From an uncultured Desulfobacter sp. (GTDB taxonomy: Bacteria; Desulfobacterota; Desulfobacteria; Desulfobacterales; Desulfobacteraceae), in assembly GCF_963665355.1 (NCBI RefSeq), contig NZ_OY762229.1:1364001-1428000 (forward strand): a stretch of 64,000 bases of DNA, given 5' to 3'. The notes under the pieces were generated by a model, which had not been told where the DNA came from, did not search any database, and worked only from the letters and a program-made list of their open reading frames with translations. A program made the translations under genes and the position numbers. Positions 18,463-26,285 of this stretch are shown here, one piece after another (the first letter of the stretch is position 1; each line of letters begins with the position of its first letter).

Positions 18463-19926
18463 GTGGGTAAACAATCAATTGAACTCAGCTACGCTGTCCG
18501 GTTTCGTGTGGTCTTCAAGTATTTCGGTCAACTGAGCCTCGTGCTCGCCGCGCTGTCGCTTGTGCCGTTGGTGATGTCGGTGATTTTTGGTGACACATCC
18601 GTCAGCCTTCGGTATGGCATTGTGATCGGCGGGCTCTCAGCCTCTGGGTTCGGCTTGGCACGACTGCGCGCCCCTTCAAGGGTGCAGGTCAATGAAGGCA
18701 TGGTGTTGGTCGCACTGATGTTTATTTCCACTCCGATAGTGATGTCTTATCCGATGATGGGCTCGGGGTTGAATTTCATAGATGCCTTTTTTGAGGCAGT
18801 CTCCGGCGTCACGACCACGGGTCTGAGCACGAAGGCGACGCTTGCTGGTGCGCCGCAGATGTTTCTTTTTGCCCGCGCCTGGATGCAGTGGTACGGTGGG
18901 CTGGGCGTTATCGTATTTTCACTGGCGCTCATTATGCAACCGGGTCTGGTGGCCAAAGGCCTGGCTGCAACAGCAGCCGAAACCGATGATTTGGTCGGTG
19001 GCACACGGGCATACGCACGGCGAGCCCTGAAAGTCTATGGCGGTTTGACCGCCCTGGGCATCATCGGCTCCTTGGCGGTGGGAATCGGGTTTTTGGACGC
19101 GGTGCTGTATACATTTGCGGCGGTCTCTACCGGGGGCTTTGCCCCGAATGACGGCAGCCTATCGACGCTCGGCAGGCCCGCACAGCTGTGGATTACCCTG
19201 CTTTGCCTCGCCGGTGCGATCCCGCTGGCGTTCTATTACCGAGTGTTTAAGGAGAAGCAGCGCGTTGCCGTGGACTTTCTGCAACTCCAGGCCGTTATAA
19301 TCGCTTCTCTGGTCGTTTCGCTGGCAGTGGGTGCCACCATGTGGCTGAGTGCCGGCATGGATTGGCTGCAAGTGCTCCACCACGCGCCCTTGCTCGCCAT
19401 TTCCGCGCAGTCAACTGCGGGATTTTCCTCGATGCCGTGTGCACAACTTGATGGGGGCTCGAAGCTGGTCCTGATTTTCTCGATGCTTGTAGGCGGAGGC
19501 GCAGGGTCGACCGCGGGTGGATTCAAACTGCTGCGGCTGTTGATCGTGGCGAGTGTGTTTCGGTTGATCCTCCTTCGGACCGGCCTGTCGAAACACGCCG
19601 TCATCGAGCCCCGGTTGGCTGGCCGTCGACTGATAGATGACGAGATCCACGCGGCCCTTCTCCTCATTGTGATGTTCGTCGCCGTCGTCGTGTTCTCCTG
19701 GCTTCCCTTTGTTGCAATGGGATACAGCCCGCTTGACTCCTTGTTTGAAGTGGTTTCGGCCACGGGAACGGCGGGGCTTTCTGTGGGGCTGACGAGTGCA
19801 AAGTTGCCCTCACTGCTTAAGGGGATTTTGTGTGTTGACATGCTGATGGGAAGACTTGAAATCATCGCGTGGCTTGTGATGTTTTACCCTGGGACCTGGT
19901 TTGGCAGGAGAATGGAGGGAACATGA
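18463..19926 (+). CDS. trkH: TrkH-family potassium uptake channel subunit
   Basis: A 487-residue polytopic membrane protein with the four pore loops of the Trk/Ktr/HKT superfamily: AVSGVTTTGLSTKA, AAVSTGGFAPNDGS, ISAQSTAGFSSMPC and VVSATGTAGLSVGL. The glycine in each loop forms the K+ selectivity filter. The start is GTG 18463 with AAGGAGAG upstream. The gene overlaps trkA by four bases (ATGA), so channel and regulatory ring are co-translated. K+ uptake through Trk is usually the first response to osmotic upshift, before compatible solutes such as trehalose accumulate, which suits the rest of the window. Confidence 0.95.
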   Translation: MGKQSIELSYAVRFRVVFKYFGQLSLVLAALSLVPLVMSVIFGDTSVSLRYGIVIGGLSASGFGLARLRAPSRVQVNEGMVLVALMFISTPIVMSYPMMGSGLNFIDAFFEAVSGVTTTGLSTKATLAGAPQMFLFARAWMQWYGGLGVIVFSLALIMQPGLVAKGLAATAAETDDLVGGTRAYARRALKVYGGLTALGIIGSLAVGIGFLDAVLYTFAAVSTGGFAPNDGSLSTLGRPAQLWITLLCLAGAIPLAFYYRVFKEKQRVAVDFLQLQAVIIASLVVSLAVGATMWLSAGMDWLQVLHHAPLLAISAQSTAGFSSMPCAQLDGGSKLVLIFSMLVGGGAGSTAGGFKLLRLLIVASVFRLILLRTGLSKHAVIEPRLAGRRLIDDEIHAALLLIVMFVAVVVFSWLPFVAMGYSPLDSLFEVVSATGTAGLSVGLTSAKLPSLLKGILCVDMLMGRLEIIAWLVMFYPGTWFGRRMEGT

Positions 19927-20624
19927 GAACTGTGTTTATTGGAGCCGGTGAAGTCAGCATTGAAACTGCTAAGGCACTCACCACTAAAGGCCAAGAAGTC
20001 ATAATCATCGAGACCGACAAGGCCAGAATTGACGAATTGTCTGAAGAGATGGACTGCAGCTTTCTGCAAGGTGATGGCAGCCGGCCCGACATCCTGCGTG
20101 AAGTGAATCCCGAACAGACCGACTTCCTGTTCTGTTTGACCGATAGCGACCAGACCAACGTCATTGCCAGCCTCGTGGGCCGATCCCTCGGATTCAAGCG
20201 AGTCGTGACGAGCATTCATCATGAGCAATTCGAGGTCATCTGCCACGAGTTGGGGTTGAAGGATACGATCATCCCATCCCGCACGATCAGCCGTTATCTG
20301 GCGGATATGGTCGGCGGCAGTGAAAACGTCGAGTTGTCCACGGTCCTCAAAAACGAGGCCCGGTTTTTCACCTTCACCGCCAAGCAAGAAGATGCTGTCG
20401 TGATCAAAGAGCTAAAGCTGCCCGCGGAAGCCCGCGTCGTTTGCTATTATCGGGAAGACAAGTTCGCCCATGCCGATGAAGAGACCACGCTGCACACAGG
20501 CGACGAGATCGTGATTCTGACACACAGCAAAAACTTGGGTGAATTGGAAAAGCGCTGGCAGCCAAAACAACGGGATGAGACGCTGTCGGATTCGGCCTTC
20601 AGCAAGAAGAACAAGCAGAAGTGA
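19923..20624 (+). CDS. trkA: TrkA-type (single-unit) RCK regulatory subunit
   Basis: This cytoplasmic protein of 233 residues has one NAD/nucleotide-binding Rossmann unit (MRTVFIGAGEVSIETAKALT, with acidic IIIETDKARIDELSEE ending beta 2) and one C-terminal RCK_C domain (VVIKELKLPAEARVVCYYRE ... LHTGDEIVILTHS). It is half the length of E. coli TrkA, as in KtrA/CeoB-type subunits, and should assemble as an octameric ring on TrkH. The start was set at ATG 19923, overlapping the trkH stop, rather than at upstream in-frame codons inside trkH. Confidence 0.93.
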   Translation: MRTVFIGAGEVSIETAKALTTKGQEVIIIETDKARIDELSEEMDCSFLQGDGSRPDILREVNPEQTDFLFCLTDSDQTNVIASLVGRSLGFKRVVTSIHHEQFEVICHELGLKDTIIPSRTISRYLADMVGGSENVELSTVLKNEARFFTFTAKQEDAVVIKELKLPAEARVVCYYREDKFAHADEETTLHTGDEIVILTHSKNLGELEKRWQPKQRDETLSDSAFSKKNKQK

Positions 20625-20784
20625 TCGGTGGTCAGCATGGAAGGCCAAATCATTTTATTAAATTTGCGGTCCTATGTTTTCAGGAATAATGCCCTGCTGC
20701 TTACCCCCTGTGTCAGGATAGATGTCGCCTCAATTGAAAAACAAAAGTGGGGCATTGAGGTGATGATATTATTTTCCATAGTTT
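20625..20784. other. Intergenic stretch after trkA
   Basis: No coding sequence is supported here. It leads into the three-part mosaic of gene shards on the minus strand (20785-21108). I see no hairpin followed by a T run that would act as a trkA terminator. Confidence 0.4.
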
Positions 20785-20985
20785 TCATCATCGCTGCCAT
20801 AGAATCCGGCTGTTTTCCAGGGGGATCGCAACGCCGTCGCAGTGCGGGTATCAGTCGCGCGGTATAATCTTCCGGTGGCCGGTCCGCGGCCACAGGTGCA
20901 TTGTAAATGGCCCAACCCGAAGCATCGGCAGGAACCTGATCACACATCATCTCCTGCCGTACCGGTTCGCGGCCGTTTATTCCTT
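20785..20985 (-). pseudogene. Glucan phosphorylase 3' shard
   Basis: The minus strand matches the last ~65 codons of glgP (6645-6850) at about 80% identity. GINGREPVRQEMMCDQVPAD (glgP: GINDGVPVRQEMMCDSIFAD) is followed by ASGWAIYNAPVAADRPPEDY and TARLIP. A one-base shift after ARLIP puts the rest (ENSRILWQR in glgP) out of frame, but the nucleotides still match through GGCAGCGATGATGAAA. The divergence suggests it comes from a second phosphorylase gene rather than a recent copy of this one. It is joined directly to a pgm shard. Confidence 0.85.
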
Positions 20986-21076
20986 TCTTTGAACGCCTTG
21001 TCAAAGGCACAGCCTCGGCGTCCCGAGGTGCCGAAAACAACCTGTTGTTCTTGCACCGCCGGATCAGGCTTCATCG
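20986..21076 (-). pseudogene. pgm: Phosphoglucomutase gene internal shard
   Basis: The minus strand encodes KPDPAVQEQQVVFGTSGRRG then CAFDKAFKE. This is the signature 'PDPxxxxQxVxFGTSGHRGxxxxxxFNExHI' near residue 40-65 of alpha-phosphoglucomutase. It is continuous in homology with the 5' shard at 14769, which stops where this one begins. The downstream side is fused to the glgP shard at about 20985 and the upstream side to the first codons of a DUF3309-like gene. Confidence 0.75.
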
Positions 21077-21108
21077 TGTAAAATGAGTAAAATTGTGCCT
21101 ATTGTCAT
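21064..21108 (-). pseudogene. DUF3309 gene 5' shard
   Basis: ATG 21108 opens MTIGTILLILHDEA and a stop. The first nine residues and the upstream bases (AGGAGGATTCATC on the minus strand) match the intact DUF3309 gene at 52368-52526 (MSIGTILLIILV). Homology ends abruptly at the pgm shard. Its ATG overlaps the stop of the DUF948-like gene. Confidence 0.75.
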
Positions 21109-21503
21109 GATGAATCCTCCTCTTTTTCATTTGATGAAAACAAATTGACAATGGTCTTGACAATTTCGCCGATGATCAAGGCATAGTTTGCCAGATATTG
21201 GGCAGTATCATTGATTGTCGATACCGTATCAGTGGTTTCCTGAGAAATGGTTCTGATGGCGTCCCCCGCCTCTCCAATACTTTTTTTGAATTCCTCGCTT
21301 ATTCTTGCGGTATTCTCTGAAATCTCATCAATATTGGGAATGATCCGGTTAAAATGATCCGTGTTTCTTTGAATCAGCGCATTGGCTTTTTTGATAAAGC
21401 CGTTCATGTTTCTCAGGGTCACAATGGCATATCCACCGGCCACTGCAAATAAAATAAAAATGATTAATATGCCCAGCTCATTCAAGGTAATGGATCCTTG
21501 CAT
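21105..21503 (-). CDS. DUF948-like membrane-anchored coiled-coil protein
   Basis: A 132-residue protein with one N-terminal membrane helix (ELGILIIFILFAVAGGYAIV, residues 8-27), followed by a long amphipathic helical region (NMNGFIKKANALIQRNTDHF ... ISEEFKKSIGEAGDAIRTIS) and an acidic tail SSNEKEEDSS. This layout matches DUF948/YtxG-like proteins, which commonly neighbour YtxH genes as here. GGAG precedes ATG 21503. It probably sits in the inner membrane with a cytoplasmic coiled coil; the function is unknown but it is stress-associated in Firmicutes relatives. Confidence 0.75.
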   Translation of the reverse strand: MQGSITLNELGILIIFILFAVAGGYAIVTLRNMNGFIKKANALIQRNTDHFNRIIPNIDEISENTARISEEFKKSIGEAGDAIRTISQETTDTVSTINDTAQYLANYALIIGEIVKTIVNLFSSNEKEEDSS

Positions 21504-21548
21504 AAGAATCTCCTTTTTTTGTGTTTTGCAAGGGGTTTCTATTGCTCG

Positions 21549-21878
21549 CTATTTTTTCAACGTTTCTTTTCCGATCTCATCGCTGTTTTCTCCGGTCTTA
21601 TGAGATCGGGATTTTTTTTCTGTTGATGAGGCAAACATCCTGGCTTTGGCTGCGACCACATTGTCTTTAAGATTCTTGGCAGTTTTGCCGGTCCGATCGG
21701 CAATGACTTTGCGGGTTTCGCTGCCTGATTTCGGGGCGAACAGGATTCCGGCGGCAACCCCCACTGCAGATCCGATACCAGCCCCTATGAGCATATTTCT
21801 GGTTCTGTTTCGGCGCATATCCCTTGTTCGTGAATATCTTATCTTTTTTACCTGATTTGCCAATTCATTAAAAATCAT
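21549..21878 (-). CDS. YtxH-domain protein
   Basis: This small protein of 109 residues has the YtxH signature NMLIGAGIGSAVGVAAGILF then APKSGSETRKVIADRTGKTA: a glycine-rich membrane segment followed by 'AP.SG...R..I'. A basic segment precedes it and a Lys/Glu-rich tail follows. ATG 21878 is preceded by GGAGG; an in-frame upstream ATG near 21929 has no such site. It is cotranscribed in appearance with the DUF948-like gene downstream and the lmo0937-like gene upstream. Confidence 0.85.
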   Translation of the reverse strand: MIFNELANQVKKIRYSRTRDMRRNRTRNMLIGAGIGSAVGVAAGILFAPKSGSETRKVIADRTGKTAKNLKDNVVAAKARMFASSTEKKSRSHKTGENSDEIGKETLKK

Positions 21879-22032
21879 TATGTATCCTCCTGTTCTGGTA
21901 ATTTTCATTAACATTGTTTTCTCCCTCATTTGCCCAATTTTTTAAGTTCAGCAAATTTTCCGATTTTCAGTTTTATTTGTAACTTTACTCGTCCATTCCA
22001 TTTTTGATCTGCTCGTATTTGGGCGTTTTTTA

Positions 22033-22182
22033 CTACGAAGTTTTCCGACCCCGGATGATTTGGAAAAGAACGGTGATCACAGCTAATACCAAGAGGATAT
22101 GGATAAATCCTCCCATGGTATAACTGCTTACTAATCCCAGCACCCAAAGAATTACCAGCACTACTGTGATTGTCCACAACAT
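22033..22182 (-). CDS. lmo0937-family small membrane protein, copy 1
   Basis: A 49-residue peptide, almost entirely two membrane helices: MLWTITVVLVILWVLGLVSS and GGFIHILLVLAVITVLFQII, ending RGRKTS. This is the lmo0937/DUF5670 pattern, frequent in stress-gene neighbourhoods. AAGGAG lies before ATG 22182. A near-identical paralogue lies 1 kb upstream (23182-23331). The function is unknown; the inner membrane is the likely location. Confidence 0.85.
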   Translation of the reverse strand: MLWTITVVLVILWVLGLVSSYTMGGFIHILLVLAVITVLFQIIRGRKTS

Positions 22183-22212
22183 GGTTTTCTCCTTTTTTTT
22201 TCGGTTTGTTTC

Positions 22213-22437
22213 AACGGGAATTATCTTTGACAAGCGGTTCATCGACCCGGTATTCCCGCGGTGTCAACGGCCTTGATGGTATGATTGCTCACATCATGAG
22301 TGCTGCGCAAATGGGAATCCTGCACTCTCTCATCCTGAGTGGTAGCCGCCCATTTATCACTGTCACGCACAATATATGAACAATATTCCCACATGGATTC
22401 ACCTGTCCAATACGACGGGTATCCATAATATCCGTTA
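22213..22437 (-). pseudogene. PRC-barrel protein gene shard with internal deletion
   Basis: The minus strand encodes GYYGYPSYWTGESMWEYCSY, IVRDSDKWAATTQDERVQDS and HLRSTHDVSNHTIKAVD. It parallels HGYYGYPEYWVGSYMWGIYP and LRSTQEVSGHHIQAADGEIG of the intact PRC-barrel gene at 59025. After AVD the frame jumps to YRVDEPLVKDN, which resembles the protein's C-terminal tail (YWVDESVSQ). So the second PRC domain has been deleted. No start codon or full frame remains. Confidence 0.75.
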
Positions 22438-22510
22438 AGGCAATCATTGTGCCAGGGTTCAAAATTACTGGGTTAATTTGCCCATCGTATTGATTTTTAA
22501 GCACAAATAA
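22431..22510 (-). repeat. Short repeat R2, copy 1 (MLKN... peptide frame)
   Basis: About 75 bp matches 32825-32909 in inverted orientation at roughly 80% identity. Both copies can encode a peptide beginning MLKN-YD-QIN--ILNPG (here MLKNQYDGQINPVILNPGTM from GTG 22504). The copy runs directly into the PRC-barrel shard. The origin of the sequence is unknown. Confidence 0.6.
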
Positions 22511-22590
22511 TCACAACTTGCAGTTTCAAGCCAATCATCAGCAATCAAATACAAAAGGTAGTATATACTCAAAAGGTGATATAGAACCTT

Positions 22591-22620
22591 TTTTTATAAC
22601 GGCCATGGGCCGACCTGGTT
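22591..22620. repeat. Dispersed repeat R1, copy b (partial)
   Basis: TATAACGGCCATGGGCCGAC and the next few bases (22595-22620) match the first third of R1 copy d at 53825. The remainder is missing. It supplies the last codons and stop of the truncated DUF2254 frame (VGPWPL). Confidence 0.65.
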
Positions 22621-23181
22621 TATCAATACCGGTTCCATCCGTACGATGGTCTGGTGCTCCCTCGCCAAACACAGGAGTGCTGCGTTATCCACGGTTTGGA
22701 TATAACCATTCCCCTTGGCTGCAACTGCCTGCCAGCTCCTCTCCTGCAAGGGGAGTGGCGACTGATCCTCATCATTGTCAACCGGTCCGTTTCCATGCTG
22801 CTCTGGAAAATGCCGATCAACGGCCACCATGGTTTCGGCAGCAACCGAGGCGATGATATTCGATGCCTGGATCAAAGAGGCGATGTGATGAATGAAAAAA
22901 ATGAGGACGCTGATGCCGCCGATTGCCAGAACGACACTGAAAGACACTGCCAGGTTCGGAATAAACCCGCTCTCCTCGCCGCCGCGGATGGTGCGTAACA
23001 CAATCAGGCAATAGGTGAAAATACCCGTGAAGATTCCGAGTACGACCTGCGTGACGCGGTCACGCATGAAGTTCCGCAGGATACGCGAGGTGTATTGGCT
23101 CGAAGCCAGCGCCAGTGTTACCAAGGTCATCGAAAACGTACCCCCCACCACGGTCATCATCGAACCGGCAATCGTGGACAA
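22594..23181 (-). pseudogene. DUF2254 membrane protein, truncated at both ends
   Basis: The frame of 195 codons matches the middle of DUF2254 predicted membrane proteins: GSMMTVVGGTFSMTLVTLAL, SSQYTSRILRNFMRDRVTQV, LGIFTGIFTYCLIVLRTIRG and HHIASLIQASNIIASVAAET, then an extramembrane part. Such proteins are usually over 400 residues. Here the N-terminal helices are absent because the frame starts at the base after the lmo0937-like stop codon. The C-terminal domain is cut by repeat R1b. It is probably non-functional, although a TTG at 23181 could in principle start translation. Confidence 0.75.
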
Positions 23182-23331
23182 CTAAAGGATTCTCCGGCCC
23201 TGAATGATGTTGACCAGTATCGTGATAACGGCAATCACGAGCAGGATATGGATAAACCCTCCCATGGTGTAACTGCTCACAAGTCCCAGAACCCACAGGA
23301 TTAACAGTACTACAGCGATCATCCACAACAT
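23182..23331 (-). CDS. lmo0937-family small membrane protein, copy 2
   Basis: A 49-residue double-helix membrane peptide beginning MLWMIAVVLLILWVLGLVSS and ending VNIIQGRRIL. It differs from copy 1 (22033) at about ten positions. ATG 23331 is preceded on the minus strand by AAGGAG. Its stop abuts the truncated DUF2254 frame. Duplication with divergence suggests both may still be expressed. Confidence 0.82.
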   Translation of the reverse strand: MLWMIAVVLLILWVLGLVSSYTMGGFIHILLVIAVITILVNIIQGRRIL

Positions 23332-23926
23332 TGGAAACTCCTTTCGAGTTTTTCGTTAGAGCATTGGGAACTCAAATCGTAAAATGCCCACCCGTTCTCC
23401 GGATACACTCCGGCTTGGATGGCAGATTTTAGGTGTCAGGTGGGAAGTGTTATTCCGCTGTCCTTTGCTTTGTCCGATTATCTATTCAATTATCTACTCA
23501 AGTTACGTGCCAGGTTTTTGTCCATCGTATAAGCAGAACTCAACCTTATGTGCAGAATGGATAATCTTTCAGGTAATCCTTAAAAAAACGGCACTGACAG
23601 CCTTACAAAACCTGAAATGTAGATGACCGAAACAGATCATATATGGCTTTCTGGTCATATATGATTTGTTTTTATGATAGTTCTCTTCTCCGGCCATGAT
23701 CCATTGATGGAATTATTCTTTGATAATTTAGCATATTAAGACGAAAAATTAAAATTCGTTATGTTTGGCTCAAAACTTGAAAATATTGAATATAATATAG
23801 ACTTCCGAAAAAGCGAAAAGAGGTTTTGCAAATACGTCTATCAATGGCCGAGACTCTCTGGTTTGGAAATGGATGCTCACTAAGAATGAACGCTGAAAGT
23901 ACGAAGAGGCGCTAGGAAAGGTCTTT
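23332..23926. other. Intergenic region with hairpin and IS-end repeat
   Basis: Nearly 600 bp without a convincing gene; an 80-codon plus-strand frame at 23384-23626 has no ribosome site or recognisable content. It contains the second copy of the ISKra4-flank repeat (23605-23781) and, inside it, a perfect 10-bp inverted repeat ATCATATATG/CATATATGAT (23636-23645 and 23656-23665). The promoter of the lipoprotein gene at 23927 should lie in the last 140 bp. Confidence 0.5.
23605..23781. repeat. ISKra4-flank dispersed repeat, copy 2
   Basis: Matches 3057-3231 in the same orientation, including CAAAACCTGAAATGTA, the block TCTCCGGCCATGATCCATTG and the end AAACTTGAA. No transposase sequence accompanies it, so it is either a solo insertion-sequence end or a remnant of an excised copy. 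Confidence 0.7.
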
Positions 23927-24586
23927 ATGAAAATTAGAATCTTCAATACGGCAACCCTGACGGTACTTATGATTTGCGCGTGTGTGGCAGGGATATCCGG
24001 CTGCCGGCCAGATCCGGGAACGGATGGGCCATCGGATGGTCTTGTTTTTGTCCCTCATGGGTACATGGCCCGGCTGGAGCAGGTGCATGAGGGCGGGATG
24101 ATCGGGTTCGGACCCTTCGTGGGCTATTACTTTCGGCCGGATGACCCCAAAGATCTGAGTCGCTTGCAATTTGTCTGTTTCAATGAAAACCGGTTCTACA
24201 GTTCAGACATGCCCGACGGCGCAAAACTGTTTGAAGGAACCGCGGTGCGGACAACACTGCCCCTGACCGATGCCGTCATACCCGCCCGGGACAGGATTAA
24301 TCCGGTATTTTTCCATGAAGCACCCGAAGACTGGCTCGCCACACGGCCGGAGCCAGGGGACGAGTTTGTGCATTTTCACTCCTGTTACAACGGTACGGGA
24401 TCGGTGCTGACCGGATACTGGATTCGCCATGTGGCCCTTTCCGAATTTACTTATGACATGGGGGGATGGGTGGGAATAAAAAGTCCTCTGTATCATCAGG
24501 CTCGCAAAGGACCGGACCGGGATTTTGCCAAGATCGTCGAATTCGACAAAGGGCCGAAAAAAAAGGGATCGGAAAAAAAAAATTGA
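23927..24586 (+). CDS. Predicted lipoprotein of unknown function
   Basis: A 219-residue protein with a lipoprotein signal: a hydrophobic stretch LTVLMICACVAGISGC with the acylated cysteine at residue 26. The mature part has an aromatic-rich sequence (GPFVGYYFRPDDPKDLSRLQ, DEFVHFHSCYNGTGSVLTGY, EFTYDMGGWVGIKSPLYHQA) and a very basic tail KKKGSEKKN. I do not recognise a family. It lies 51 bp before the rhodanese gene on the same strand, so a role in periplasmic sulfur-compound handling is possible but unproven. Confidence 0.7.
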   Translation: MKIRIFNTATLTVLMICACVAGISGCRPDPGTDGPSDGLVFVPHGYMARLEQVHEGGMIGFGPFVGYYFRPDDPKDLSRLQFVCFNENRFYSSDMPDGAKLFEGTAVRTTLPLTDAVIPARDRINPVFFHEAPEDWLATRPEPGDEFVHFHSCYNGTGSVLTGYWIRHVALSEFTYDMGGWVGIKSPLYHQARKGPDRDFAKIVEFDKGPKKKGSEKKN

Positions 24587-24637
24587 ACCGCATCTTTATT
24601 GCAAAGCGATACCTAATACGGAAAGGACAAAAAAGGC

Positions 24638-25738
24638 ATGAAAAATGGTAAACTGATTCGTTATGTGGCGATTGTCGCGGTTTTGCTGCTGGGTGTTTAC
24701 TGGTCGGCGGCTTCGGCGATTAGCGGCGAAGATTATCCCAACGCTGTATTCCTGGCCAGTGCCGAGTGGTTGAAATCCCACAAAGACGACCCGTCCCTTG
24801 TGATTGTGGATGTCCGAATGGATAAATACTTTGATGGTAAACTGATTCCTAACGCCGTCCGCATGCCCTGGCAGCAATTCCAAAACGACGACATTGCTGG
24901 TAACATGGGCGGGCTGTTCGTGGGCATCGGGCCTGCACAGCAACTGCTGGGCGAACACGGCATCAGCCGGAACGACACTGTGGTGCTTTATGATTCGGTG
25001 AAACGGGACGGGGGTGCCACCAGTTCCTACATCTTCTGGGTTCTTGATCTGCTGGGTCACAAGAACATGAAGGTGCTGGAGCGGGGCATTGACAATTGGA
25101 TCGAGGCCGGCGGAGAAACGGTGTCTGAACCCCGCAAGCCCGAAGCAGTCCTCTACCAGGCCCCGTCAGGAGAGATAAATCTGCGCAAATGGGTCAAGGC
25201 AGACTACATTATGCCGCGGCTTGGTGATCCCTATTATCAGATTCTGGATGTCCGGTCCCGGGAAGAGTACTTGGGCCAAAAATCCAATACCGGGCTGGAC
25301 GGCACGGCGCTCAGTCCGGGTCATATTCCGACCGCAACCAACTACGACTACACCCTCAACTGGACCAGCTCTGAAATCAAGGCGATCAAACCATACGCCG
25401 CGTTGAGGGAACTCTACAGCGGCCTTGACCCCGGCAGGGCTGTGATCACCTATTGTCATTCGGCCAGACGGGGATCTTTCGAATATTTCATCCTCAGACT
25501 CATGGGATTCGAGGACGCCATGCTCTACGAGCCGTCCTGGATGGAATGGGGCAATAAACGCTACTACCTCCCTGTTGAAACTGCGGAAAACGTCCTCACC
25601 CGCAATACCCTGCCAGAGGGCAAGTCCACATCGGGGGTCTTCAATCCCCAGGGAAAGACAAACCGGAAAAGCGGCGTTGCCGCATCATCCGGAGGCGACC
25701 GCGGTTCTAAAAGCGGGTACACCTCCTGCGGAGGATAA
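24638..25738 (+). CDS. Exported two-domain rhodanese (sulfurtransferase)
   Basis: A 366-residue protein with an N-terminal signal peptide (VAIVAVLLLGVYWSAASAIS). Two rhodanese domains follow: the first, inactive-type domain is about residues 35-155 (SLVIVDVRMDKYFDGKLIPN, GISRNDTVVLYDSVKRDGGA). The second is about 185-310, with YQILDVRSREEYLGQKSNT and the active cysteine Cys273 in VITYCHSARRGSF. It should transfer sulfane sulfur, e.g. from thiosulfate, in the periplasm. The last ~40 residues are Ser/Gly-rich with a further cysteine (GYTSCGG). The YeeE/YedE genes follow within 4 bp, making a sulfur transfer-and-import operon likely. Confidence 0.92.
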   Translation: MKNGKLIRYVAIVAVLLLGVYWSAASAISGEDYPNAVFLASAEWLKSHKDDPSLVIVDVRMDKYFDGKLIPNAVRMPWQQFQNDDIAGNMGGLFVGIGPAQQLLGEHGISRNDTVVLYDSVKRDGGATSSYIFWVLDLLGHKNMKVLERGIDNWIEAGGETVSEPRKPEAVLYQAPSGEINLRKWVKADYIMPRLGDPYYQILDVRSREEYLGQKSNTGLDGTALSPGHIPTATNYDYTLNWTSSEIKAIKPYAALRELYSGLDPGRAVITYCHSARRGSFEYFILRLMGFEDAMLYEPSWMEWGNKRYYLPVETAENVLTRNTLPEGKSTSGVFNPQGKTNRKSGVAASSGGDRGSKSGYTSCGG

Positions 25739-25742
25739 GCAT

Positions 25743-26285
25743 ATGGAAAACACAAACAGACATTGTAGCCCTTACTGGAACTGGATCCCGGCCGCGTTTG
25801 CCCTGTCGGGCATCATCATCTTTATTTTCGCGACCTACGGGCCTCCGGCCTCGTCCAGCGGATTCGTCAGCGTCCTCAAAGGCTTTTTCGAGTGGGCTGC
25901 GCCGGAATATGTTAGAACCAAGGCTCACTACAAATCTATTCCCGGTCCCGGCTCATGGATCTTCACCTTTGTGCTGGGCATGGCCATCGGCGGTTTTATC
26001 GCAGGCCGGACATCCAAAACGATCCCGGTGCATGATGTGCCGCCTATCTGGAAAAGACGGTTCGGCAGCAGCCGGGCAAAACGGTACGCAGCCACTTTTT
26101 TGGGAGGATTCCTGATCCTTTTTGGTTCGCGGCTGGCCGGCGGCTGTACCCTGGGACTTTTCATCGCAGGCTCGACACAACTGGCCGTCAGCGGCCTTTA
26201 TTTCGGTGTGATCATTTTTGCCGTGGCCATGCTCACGGCCCGGCTGATCTTTGGTAAGATCACGGAAAAGGAGGATATCCAATGA
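25743..26285 (+). CDS. YeeE/YedE-type transporter, first half
   Basis: A 180-residue membrane protein of the YeeE/YedE (TsuA/PmpA) family. It begins MENTNRHCSPYWNWIPAAFA and carries the family motif SRLAGGCTLGLFIAGSTQLA, whose cysteine relays thiosulfate in TsuA-type proteins. About four membrane helices are visible. GGAGG precedes ATG 25743, and the stop overlaps the next gene by four bases. In many bacteria the two halves are fused; here they are separate, co-translated genes. With the upstream rhodanese, import of sulfur compounds such as thiosulfate is likely. Confidence 0.87.
   Translation: MENTNRHCSPYWNWIPAAFALSGIIIFIFATYGPPASSSGFVSVLKGFFEWAAPEYVRTKAHYKSIPGPGSWIFTFVLGMAIGGFIAGRTSKTIPVHDVPPIWKRRFGSSRAKRYAATFLGGFLILFGSRLAGGCTLGLFIAGSTQLAVSGLYFGVIIFAVAMLTARLIFGKITEKEDIQ

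Noticed and set aside
23384-23626. 80-codon plus-strand frame in the gap before the lipoprotein gene
   Set aside because: No ribosome site, no recognisable content, and it runs into the ISKra4-flank repeat.
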